Source of the DNA: Salvia splendens | Taxonomy: Eukaryota; Streptophyta; Magnoliopsida; Lamiales; Lamiaceae | Length of the DNA stretch: 64,000 bases | Assembly: GCF_004379255.2 (NCBI RefSeq) | Contig: NC_056038.1 | Location: forward strand, 31,608,061-31,672,060 | Direction of reading: 5' to 3' | Shown: one piece after another, positions 56,020 to 64,000 of the stretch | Numbering within the stretch: position 1 is the first letter of the stretch | How the letters are laid out: every line of letters begins with the position of its first letter | Position numbers and translations under genes: made by a program | The notes under the pieces: generated by a model | The model's input: only the letters and a program-made list of their open reading frames with translations | Database searches by the model: none | Told to the model about the DNA's origin: nothing

Positions 56020-56772
56020 TTGGCAGCATCAACACCAGATCAGCATGCCCTTACTAGCGGATTTGACGCTGCCCAACCGATTACTGCTACGTTTCACATG
56101 ATAAAGTCATGTCTTGATGCCACTGATCGGCGAGTTGTCGACCTCCGACCGTCGGTAGCGCCCGTACCAGAGGCGCCCTACGGTTATTCAAATTTCGGTG
56201 GTCCAGAGGCCTCACAACGCCGACAAAATACCCAACCGCAAACCTGGAGTTCGAGGTCTTGCTGTGACGCTGAAGCATATAATCAGTCGCGCTACAATCA
56301 TTCAACTTTGAATCACTATTCCGGATGGTTTATGCCACCGCTGAACTCTTTCCAGCCTCATGGACAGCAGCGTCAGCCGTCCTGCTGGGACTACCAGACT
56401 GCTCAGATGGGATATCTACAGAACTTTCCGCCGCCGTACGTAGCGGTGAATCCGTGGCAGCCCCCTGCTTTAGAACTGTCTGACCTCGAGCCTGCTCGAA
56501 CGAAGGATACAGAGCGAGATCCAAGTATACCGACGCTCGAGGAGATGCAATCGCTCCCTACTGAGGCGATACTCGACCGCCTGTTAGCAACCCTCGCCGT
56601 ATTTGAGACACGGTTGAAAACCATGGACCGCCGCCTCAACAATATCCAACCACTGGCGCAGTCCGATCCTGATCCCCCGTACGGCCTTCGGGGTTATGGC
56701 TTGACAGAATTAGATCCTCACCGAACAGGCCATTACCTTGGGACCCCAGCCCTATTCAAGGTATTCATTTGA
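56020..56772 (+). CDS. uncharacterised leader/gag-like ORF of the LTR element
   Basis: A 250-aa open frame follows the putative primer-binding site by ~90 bases. It is rich in Gln, Pro and Tyr, with a predicted helix-rich end (IPTLEEMQSLPTEAILDRLLATLAVFETRLKTMDRRLNNI). No CCHC knuckle, protease or polymerase motif is visible. Position suggests a gag or accessory protein of a non-autonomous retrotransposon. I do not recognise it more closely. Confidence 0.4.
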   Translation: MAASTPDQHALTSGFDAAQPITATFHMIKSCLDATDRRVVDLRPSVAPVPEAPYGYSNFGGPEASQRRQNTQPQTWSSRSCCDAEAYNQSRYNHSTLNHYSGWFMPPLNSFQPHGQQRQPSCWDYQTAQMGYLQNFPPPYVAVNPWQPPALELSDLEPARTKDTERDPSIPTLEEMQSLPTEAILDRLLATLAVFETRLKTMDRRLNNIQPLAQSDPDPPYGLRGYGLTELDPHRTGHYLGTPALFKVFI

Positions 56773-56844
56773 GATGAATGGAAAATCTGAGATTTCCAAT
56801 ATTGAGTTATTTGCTAAACTTTGTGAAGATCAGGATGTGGATCA

Positions 56845-57075
56845 ATGGGAATTACTGGTGATGATGTAGCTAAAACTATGGATGAGGATAAAGATACAGT
56901 TGGCGTTTTTTCAATTGAAAGGGAAGATACAACCATGGGAGAAAGGGAAGATACAACCATGGGAGAAAGGGAATTGGGGAGTACTCGTGAAGAAGAAATG
57001 ACCATTGATTTTGCAGTAGAAGTTAAACCAAAGGAGGAGATATGTGATGATGCAGAATATCCTGGTCATGAATAG
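56845..57075 (+). CDS. short acidic ORF with a 24-bp tandem repeat
   Basis: 76 codons with two exact copies of a 24-bp unit (56917-56940, 56941-56964; peptide EREDTTMG) and part of a third. Highly Glu/Asp-rich. It may be a remnant of the upstream element; function unknown and coding status doubtful. Confidence 0.3.
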   Translation: MGITGDDVAKTMDEDKDTVGVFSIEREDTTMGEREDTTMGERELGSTREEEMTIDFAVEVKPKEEICDDAEYPGHE

Positions 57076-57084
57076 GTGGTGGTA

Positions 57085-58081
57085 TTGCTGGGGTTTGTAT
57101 ACTAAAAGATGCTTCGAGTGTACATGCCTTTGTACAGTCAGCTCATGCATGTATACAAGAAACGCCACATCCACTTGTTTACCTACTTATGAGAATAAAT
57201 AATATAATATAATGGTTTATTATTGAAATATAATAAACAAGTCTAAGGCTTCTTACTAAGAAGGTTAAAGTAGGGGAATACGATGACTTTCATGTGTTCA
57301 CCAGTAGGGGACTTGACCAGATCTAGTAAGAAGAAAAACGAGTTCACAACCTAGATAGGCCTTGGCTACCTATTGGTATGGTTGCAGTGTTTATAATAAT
57401 TCTCTCTTACCTAAGAAGATATTAGTAACACTGGTGTGGTAAAGCATTGAAAGGATCTAATACGAAATGTATTCTTTATTGTTATCTACTTAAATGAATA
57501 TACTTAAGAAAGTTTAGTATTTTCTAGTCTATGATATTAATATCAATATTGTTTATTCAGTCAGACGCCACTTGACTTATCAATATGGGAGAGTTTGTAC
57601 GTAACTCAAACATGATATCTTGGGTGGTAGTAATTGAATATCATGAATGTATTGGAATATTATTTCATAGAATTCGCGTGCCCAGTGTGGTATGATTAAA
57701 TCCCCGAGAGGTGTTTGAAAAAGGAATTTATTATTCAGAAATCTGCGCAGTTGGAATTTTATTCCACGAATAATAAACGCGGGAATTAAATTCAAGTCAT
57801 ATAGCAAACAAAGAATTAAATTGATGGATTAAGATAATCTTAAACGCAGGAAATATTGTAAAATAAAATGGAACCCAAGTTCTTCGTAATTTGGTGATTT
57901 AGATGGGAGCAAAATATTATTCTTTAGTGGAACAAAATAATATTACATTGATAATATATTAAATCATGGGTTAATTGATTTAATTAGATATTTATCTAAT
58001 GGGTGAGCCCAACATCTAATTCACTCAATGGATCCCCATTCTAGCCCAACAAGTCTATCTTATAGATAGAGAGTGAGATGG
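57085..58081. other. probable remnants of a further LTR, no gene
   Basis: GGGGTTTGTATACTAAAAGATGC near 57090 and the following AT-rich sequence look like the start of a plant LTR. No partner or target duplication was found. Confidence 0.3.
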
Positions 58082-58086
58082 GAAAC

Positions 58087-59842
58087 TGATAGGCTAGTTT
58101 TCGTCACTCGGAAACGATCACTTTTCGCACTTATTAGTTGAATATTTGCATGAAAAAAGATGCTTTTTGGCAGGGTATGGATCATTAAGTTCGGAAGCTA
58201 CTTAATGAAGGCGTGAAAAGGAAAACATGCAAGAAAGAGGGCAAAATGTGAAAGAATGGAAGAAAGTGAAGGAAGAAGGCAAAGAAGACTCAAACTGCCC
58301 AAGCTGTTGAACTGGCCAGTTTGAACCTGACGGGAAAATGACTAAAGCCACTTCCACACACTTATCAAGGATATGTCTCACTTGCTACACACGCCCATAT
58401 CAGCCCTTGGGGAGTAAAAAAGAAGGGGAAATATCTTTTATTGGATATATGTATTAAAAGTACTTAACTTTCCAAGAACCACTACCCACTTTACGACTTA
58501 GCTTTAGTTTAGATTTAGTTTATTCTCTCTCTAGGAAACTTTCCTCTCTTCCTTAAGAAGAGAGATTTCAACTTCAAGGCTGCCAAAATCTTTGTTCACC
58601 ATGGGTTGAAGTAGTAGTAATTTAGTAGTAGTGTTTATTTTCTCTAGTTGCTTGTTCTTAACTTTTGGAGTTCTTTTGCATCAATCTCACTCTTAGTTAT
58701 TGTTGTTGTTCTTGTTTTAAAAGCTCATTTCAAGTAGTAATTTCTTTAAGTGTTTGTGTTTAATGTGCTTTAAGTTTAGCTCTTGTTTGAATTTCGGTTT
58801 TAGCTTGTTGTTTAGTTTTAGTGTTGGTTATGCTCTTGTTTAGTTAAAACTTCTTTCAAGCTTTTAAAATCAGTTTCTCAAGCATTTTCTTTTCACCATG
58901 TTTAAGTGTTCTTGAAGCTTCTTTCATCGTGTTTAAGTGCTTTAGTTTTCAGCTTTTCATTTGGTGTTTTCAATGCATGTTTAGGTAGTTTAATTGATGA
59001 TTTGGTGTTTCTCTTGCTTGGTTAGTTGTGTAGCAGTCATTTAGTCTTTTATTTACTCTTATTTTCGTGCCTTTAGTGTAGGATTAGTAGCTAAAATCAG
59101 CTTTTAGAAGTCAAGTGAAAGAACCATTAGTTGTAGGCTTTTATCCAATGGTTTTACACTTTTGGGTAATAGGAGTTAGGAGACAAGATGTACACCTTTT
59201 CCATCACTTAGCTTTTCACTTTAGAAAGCCTTTTAGCTTAGTTTATCACTGCACTCAACCACCATTTAAATCTTATTTAGTTTAGCTTTTAGGATTCAAT
59301 TAGTTTAGCTACTTTTTAAGGTCACAATCCTAGTTTCTAGCTTCCTTTTGGTGATAACACTTAGTTTATTTTCCTTAGCTTTTAACTTAGTCTATTTTGC
59401 TTTCTAATCTTAGGAATGTTCATGCATGTAGCTGCTCTGTTTTTATTTCCGAATGGTCTTATTTTCGTTAAGTGTTGTAATTTTCTAGCTACTGCTTTTA
59501 TTTTCTCTGCCAAACTGCCCATTTTATCAACTTGCCCAGTTTACGTTCCAGTTTATATGTTTTCTTCTAAATGCTTTTTATTCTCACTATTAGTTCCCAC
59601 ATTAGTTTAAGTGTTATTTATATTTCGTAGTTTAGTTCCCACCCCCAATTTAGAGCGTGGCGGCATCGCCAAAACCTTTCTAAGTGTGGAAATACATAAC
59701 GGATGCTACCGTTCCTCGTGGGTTCGACACCCTAACTTACCATATGCTAATTAATAGTATTTTGGAAAGTGGGAACTTTTAAATCTTGTTGAATAGGAAG
59801 GGACACGTGCCTACGACACGCGTGCAAAATCCCATCCTTTCA
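58087..59842 (+). repeat. 5' LTR of the long-LTR element
   Basis: 1756 bp with TG...CA ends. A large AT-rich middle (58700-59400) is dense in TTTAG(C/T)TT words. The five bases before it are GAAAC; the matching duplication lies outside the window. Confidence 0.9.
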
Positions 59843-59844
59843 AA

Positions 59845-59862
59845 TGGCGCCGTTGCCGGGGA
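59845..59862 (+). promoter_or_regulatory. primer-binding site
   Basis: TGGCGCCGTTGCCGGGGA, two bases after the LTR. It is a common tRNA primer site of plant Gypsy elements of the Athila/Tat group. Confidence 0.8.
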
Positions 59863-59951
59863 ACGGTGTTGTTGTCTTGTTATGTTTTTCTACACTTATT
59901 GTATATAGTTTTTGACTTGTTTTTTCTCTTATTTTATTTTATTTTTAGTTT

Positions 59952-60386
59952 ATGAGCATGTCCTCTTCTCCAAGGCTGCTGATCGATATTGAAATTGAGA
60001 AAACGACGAAGAGGTTGCACAAGGATGTACGTTTGACAAAACAAGCTGAAGCTAGACTTTCTGGCCTGGGCAGTCCATCGACTTGCCCAGTTCACCAGAC
60101 TATCCAGTTTGAAGAGTCAGAAGGTTCGGAGTTAACCGACGAGGAAACCAATTCAAGAGGCAATGATGAGAGTGGTGTGCCATTAAAGGGAATCATGGAT
60201 CATTTCACAAATCCTTACGATCATGGATGGGGTGATTACTCCTATTTTGAATGGACCAATCCGAACCAACAATATCAAGGTCCACCACCACAAGTACATC
60301 ACCAAGCTTTCCAAGTGTCAGACGAAAATCATGTTTATTGGCCACCTGATCAAGAGAAATTCCCTCAGTGTTTCCAGTCAGAATGA
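59952..60386 (+). CDS. short gag-leader-like ORF of the long-LTR element
   Basis: 144 codons beginning MSMSSSPRLLIDIEIEKTTK, ~90 bases after the primer-binding site. It contains an Athila-like DHGWGDYSYFEWTNPNQQYQ stretch that resembles the NPGWRNHPNFSW region of Gypsy gag proteins. It ends before any capsid domain. It overlaps the next frame. Confidence 0.5.
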   Translation: MSMSSSPRLLIDIEIEKTTKRLHKDVRLTKQAEARLSGLGSPSTCPVHQTIQFEESEGSELTDEETNSRGNDESGVPLKGIMDHFTNPYDHGWGDYSYFEWTNPNQQYQGPPPQVHHQAFQVSDENHVYWPPDQEKFPQCFQSE

Positions 60387-60858
60387 ACTGCCTAGTCCAA
60401 GAGTAGAGAAAAAGTTGTTATCATTGGAGATTCATCCACCTAAATTGGAGCCGAATGCATCTCCTTCCAACCTCAAATATTTGGAAGAAAATGAGACTAT
60501 TACCAAGATCAGTGGCCTATTTGAAAGTCAAGAAGATGAGCTAATCAAAGTTTTGAAGAGGCGTAAGGAGGTGACCGGTTGGACTTCGGCCGACGACATG
60601 TTGTGTATAAGCCACAATGTTTGTGTGTTTTACATGAGTTCAGAGAAGGGTTCCAAACTCTACAGGGATCCTAAAAGGAAGTTGAGTGCATCTACTTGGA
60701 AGGATTGGAAAGCAAGATTCGATGATGCTTGTCCGGAAAAACACATGTATCTTGCCCAGTTTGTTGAGCTGGGCAGTCTGAATGCCCTAGTGGATAAAGT
60801 GGCCAAAATAGGAGGAGCCGTGAAGCCGACACATGAGCTTGGAATCAAAATCCAATGA
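60380..60858 (+). pseudogene. remnant of the Gypsy pol linker joined to unrelated sequence
   Basis: The frame includes PPKLEPNASPSNLKYLEENET, ESQEDELIKVLKRRKEVTGW and TSADDMLCISHNVC. This matches the segment between protease and reverse transcriptase in Athila-like Gypsy polyproteins (LPSHLKYVFL...LLEVLKKHKKAIGWTIADI...SPSIC). The RT itself does not follow. Instead comes KRKLSASTWKDWKARFDDA, which I do not recognise, then a stop. Confidence 0.55.
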
Positions 60859-60903
60859 GACAGTTGCACCACCTCCACCACCACCTGCCACATCAGCCCA
60901 TAC

Positions 60904-60922
60904 CCCCCGCTTTGTGCGGGGG
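60904..60922 (+). other. perfect GC hairpin
   Basis: CCCCCGC, a TTTGT loop and GCGGGGG, just downstream of the last ORF. It may be a transcript structure of the element. Confidence 0.6.
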
Positions 60923-61129
60923 AGGTGATTTCTATCCAACCCTCTCTTTTAGTTGTTGTATATATGTGTGATGTATGTGTTTGCTTTGCAATTTTTGTAA
61001 TTGTGGCCTTGCATGCTTCGTGTTGTGGCCTTGTTGGCCTTGATGCATGCTTTGTGGCCTTACCGGCCTTTGTGAATGTTTCGTGTTGTTAGTAATCTCT
61101 CTCTAAACACTTGGTCTACTTGCTCTCGA

Positions 61130-62613
61130 GCAAGCAATGCCCAAGTGTGAGGAGGTGGGATTCTTGTGTGTTGTTCTTGGTTTTCTAAGTTTTATGTGAT
61201 GTGTTTCCTTTTCCAACATTTTAATCAAACTTGCTTGAGGGCAAGCAAGGTCTAAGTGTGAGGAGGGGGTTAGTTTTGTTGTTCGTTCATGTTGGTGTTG
61301 TGTCGTTTTTGTAAAGAGTTGTGTTTTATCTTTTTTCCAAGCCTTGATGCATGAGTTGGTAATGATCCCCCTATTGAATGGTAGCAAAAAAAAACATGAC
61401 TTGCTTTGTTTTGAAAAATCTATTCAAGAACTTGTGGTTTTGATTGAATGAAGTTGAGTGGGATGGAAATGTGAAGCACTACCACTTGCATAAAAGCCCA
61501 TAAATGGTAAGGTTCAAAGCCTCAAAGTAGAACACTTTCTACATGTTTTCGAGCGTGGAATGACATTGCATTGCATGATAGTTGATATCGCTTGGTCACT
61601 ATGGTATAGATAGAGGGCACTAGGAAAAGCCAAATTGAGCCTTATTCTTTGTGATTACATCAACCAAAAAGAGCTACCCCTAGTTGCCACTTTGAACTTT
61701 GAGCCTATATTTCTTTTCAAGTTAGAAAACGGTTTCCCTCTTGTGCAAAATAAATGTGCTTAGTTGCTCCTACATAATCACCACCTTTTGGGAAAGAGAG
61801 AGCAATTGTGAAAATCTAAAAAAACAAATCTACCTTCCCCACCAAAAAAAGAAAAAAAAAGTCGCTATCATGAAAAGAAAAAGGAAAACAGAAAGAAGAA
61901 GAAAAAAAATAGAAAAAGAAAAAGAAGAAAAAAGGGGGAATGAAGCTAAACAAAGAGAAAATGGCAAGGCAGGAGTGGGAAGGTAGAAGAAGAAGAAGAA
62001 GAAAAAGAAGAAATTGAAGTGCATCTCTAGCTTTTGGTTTGATTGTAGGTGATTATGTTTGGAGTTTCTAAGTATCCCTTTGGAGAATAAGCACAAGTTT
62101 TTTGTTGTACTACACTCACTAGCTTAGGACCCCTAGGATCTAACCGACAATATTTAAATGGTCCAAAGCCCCATTACATCCCGTAAAAGACCCTCTTCAG
62201 CTACATGTGATAAAGTGATATCTCCTTGATTGCATTTTCATCATTATTCTTGAGAGAATTGTCCTTACAATTAGAGAGGGTCGGGGAGTGAATCTTTTGC
62301 TTGTGATATGTGCTTAACTATCTTGATGAGACCGACGGTTGGAACCACATTGTTCGATGAAGAAAATTATGTTTTAAAAATCTATTTCAGCTTGGTTCTT
62401 GGGGGTATCATTACGCTTTTCATACAATTTGCTTGGTGTGTCTTTCGTGTGTTTGTTGAGTCGTTGTGTGTGTTTGTGTCTTGTAAATGTCTTTGTGTTA
62501 TGTTTTGTTTTAGTTAGTGTGTTTAGAAAGTAGAGGGGAGTGACTTAAACTAGCATTGAGTGAAAGGTCCAACAACATACTTGGGACAAGTATGATCCAA
62601 GTGTGAGGAGGTT
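61130..62613 (+). other. non-coding 3' internal region with repeated polypurine-tract-like motif
   Basis: AAGTGTGAGGAGG occurs at ~61145, ~61253 and ~62600, the last next to the 3' LTR, where it serves as the polypurine tract. The first two are each preceded by a GAGCAAGCAA/GGGCAAGCAAG word. A long purine-only stretch (AAAGAAGAAGAAA type) covers ~61840-62012. Confidence 0.6.
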
Positions 62614-64000
62614 TGATAGGCTAGTTTTCGTCACTCGGAAACGATCACTTTTCGCACTTATTAGTTGAATATTTACATGAAAAAAGATGCTTTTTGGCAG
62701 GGTATGGATCATTAAGTTCGGAAGCTACTTAATGAAGGCGTGAAAAGGAAAACATGCAAGAAAGAGGGCAAAATGTGAAAGAATGGAAGAAAGTGAAGGA
62801 AGAAGGCAAAGAAGACTCAAACTGCCCAAGCTGTTGAACTGGCCAGTTTGAACCTGACGGAAAAATGACTAAAGCCACTTCCACACACTTATCAAGGATA
62901 TGTCTCACTTGCTACACACGCCCATATCAGCCCTTGGGGAGTAAAAAAGAAGGGGAAATATCTTTTATTGGATATATGTATTAAAAGTACTTAACTTTCC
63001 AAGAACCACTACCCACTTTACCACTTAGCTTTAGTTTAGATTTAGTTTATTCTCTCTCTAGGAAACTTTCCTCTCTTCCTTAAGAAGAGAGATTTCAACT
63101 TCAAGGCTGCCAAAATCTTTGTTCACCATGGGTTGAAGTAGTAGTAATTTAGTAGTAGTGTTTATTTTCTCTAGTTGCTTGTTCTTAACTTTTGGAGTTC
63201 TTTTGCATCAATCTCACTCTTAGTTATTGTTGTTGTTCTTGTTTTAAAAGCTCATTTCAAGTAGTAATTTCTTTAAGTGTTTGTGTTTAATGTGCTTTAA
63301 GTTTAGCTCTTGTTTGAATTTCGGTTTTAGCTTGTTGTTTAGTTTTAGTGTTGGTTATGCTCTTGTTTAGTTAAAACTTCTTTCAAGCTTTTAAAATCAG
63401 TTTCTCAAGCATTTTCTTTTCACCATGTTTAAGTGTTCTTGAAGCTTCTTTCATCATGTTTAAGTGCTTTAGTTTTCAGCTTTTCATTTGTTGTTTTCAA
63501 TGCATGTTTAGGTAGTTTAATTGATGATTTGGTGTTTCTCTTGCTTGGTTAGTTGTGTAGCAGCCATTTAGTCTTTTATTTACTCTTATTTTCGTGCCTT
63601 TAGTGTAGGATTAGTAGCTAAAATCAGCTTTTAGAAGTCAAGTGAAAGAACCATTAGTTGTAGGCTTTTATCCAATGGTTTTACACTTTTGGGTAATAGG
63701 AGTTAGGAGACAAGATGTACACCTTTTCCATCACTTAGCTTTTCACTTTAGAAAGCCTTTTAGCTTAGTTTATCACTGCACTCAACCACCATTTAAATCT
63801 TATTTAGTTTAGCTTTTAGGATTCAATTAGTTTAGCTACTTTTTAAGGTCACAATCCTAGTTTCTAGCTTCCTTTAGGTGATAACACTTAGTTTATTTTC
63901 CTTAGCTTTTAACTTAGTCTATTTTGCTTTCTAATCTTAGGAATGTTCATGCATGTAGCTGCTCTGTTTTTATTTCCGAATGGTCTTATTTTCGTTAAGT
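62614..64000 (+). repeat. 3' LTR of the long-LTR element, cut by the window end
   Basis: Matches 58087-59473 with about seven substitutions and no visible large indel. About 370 bp should remain beyond the window. Confidence 0.9.

Larger units (their letters stand above)
58087..64000 (+). mobile_element. young long-LTR Gypsy-type retrotransposon without recognisable enzymes
   Basis: The left LTR (58087-59842, 1756 bp, TGATAGGCTAG...ATCCTTTCA) is followed by TGGCGCCGTTGCCGGGGA at 59845, the primer-binding site typical of Athila-like Gypsy elements. The internal part is only ~2.8 kb. A second LTR starts at 62614 after GTGTGAGGAGGT and runs off the window end. In the ~1.39 kb that can be compared I count about seven base differences, so insertion was recent. 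Internal coding consists of two short frames with no protease, reverse transcriptase core or integrase. The element must depend on enzymes from elsewhere, as LARD-type derivatives do. Confidence 0.88.

Noticed and set aside
61741..62096. Lys/Glu-rich frame and its Phe/Leu-rich mirror
   Set aside because: Low-complexity purine tract of a retrotransposon, not a gene.

Overview
This window is eukaryotic nuclear DNA from a flowering plant. Genes have GT-AG introns, the non-coding DNA is AT-rich, and plant-only families are present (GRXS17-type glutaredoxin, class B heat-shock factor, plant mobile domain, TSJT1/DUF3700). A Lamiales-like eudicot would fit, but that is only an impression. Most of the 64 kb is transposable elements around four intact host genes and several dead ones.

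Layout. 1-2.5 kb: a hAT MITE end and a broken RBR-type E3 ligase gene (- strand). 4.2-5.1 kb: a solo Copia LTR with a perfect 5-bp target duplication. 5.3-6.9 kb: a replication protein A (DUF223) pseudogene. 8.2-24.0 kb: an HSP70-14/15-like (Hsp110 class) pseudogene split by four insertions. These are a long-TIR Mutator-like element carrying a small cysteine-rich secreted peptide gene, a Harbinger-like MITE, an internally deleted Copia with LTRs I read as identical, and a complete Copia, also with identical LTRs. 25.4-26.5 kb: an intact TSJT1/DUF3700 gene. 29-32 kb: MITEs and a tandem repeat. 33.1-35.8 kb: an intact monothiol glutaredoxin GRXS17. 36.4-37.5 kb: an HSFB3-like gene (-). 37.7-41.9 kb: a SINE, a decayed Harbinger transposase and a decayed hAT element. 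43.6-45.2 kb: an intact RMA1-type RING E3 ligase (-). 47.3-48.2 kb: one hAT MITE nested in another. 48.5-55.5 kb: a ~7-kb Mutator-like transposon. 55.6-64 kb: Gypsy-type material, including a young long-LTR element without recognisable enzymes whose 3' LTR runs off the window.

The most interesting system is the 48.5-55.5 kb Mutator-like element. An intact 897-aa MURA-type transposase and a four-exon plant-mobile-domain (PMD) gene are transcribed towards each other from inverted terminal regions, as mudrA and mudrB are in maize MuDR. Arrays of a GACGCATAAC palindrome lie at both ends and between the two genes. A related GACGCATG motif fills the arms of the peptide-carrying element at 10.3-12.7 kb, whose arms also hold a tRNA-His-like sequence. 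This suggests, without proving it, that the two elements belong to one transposition system.
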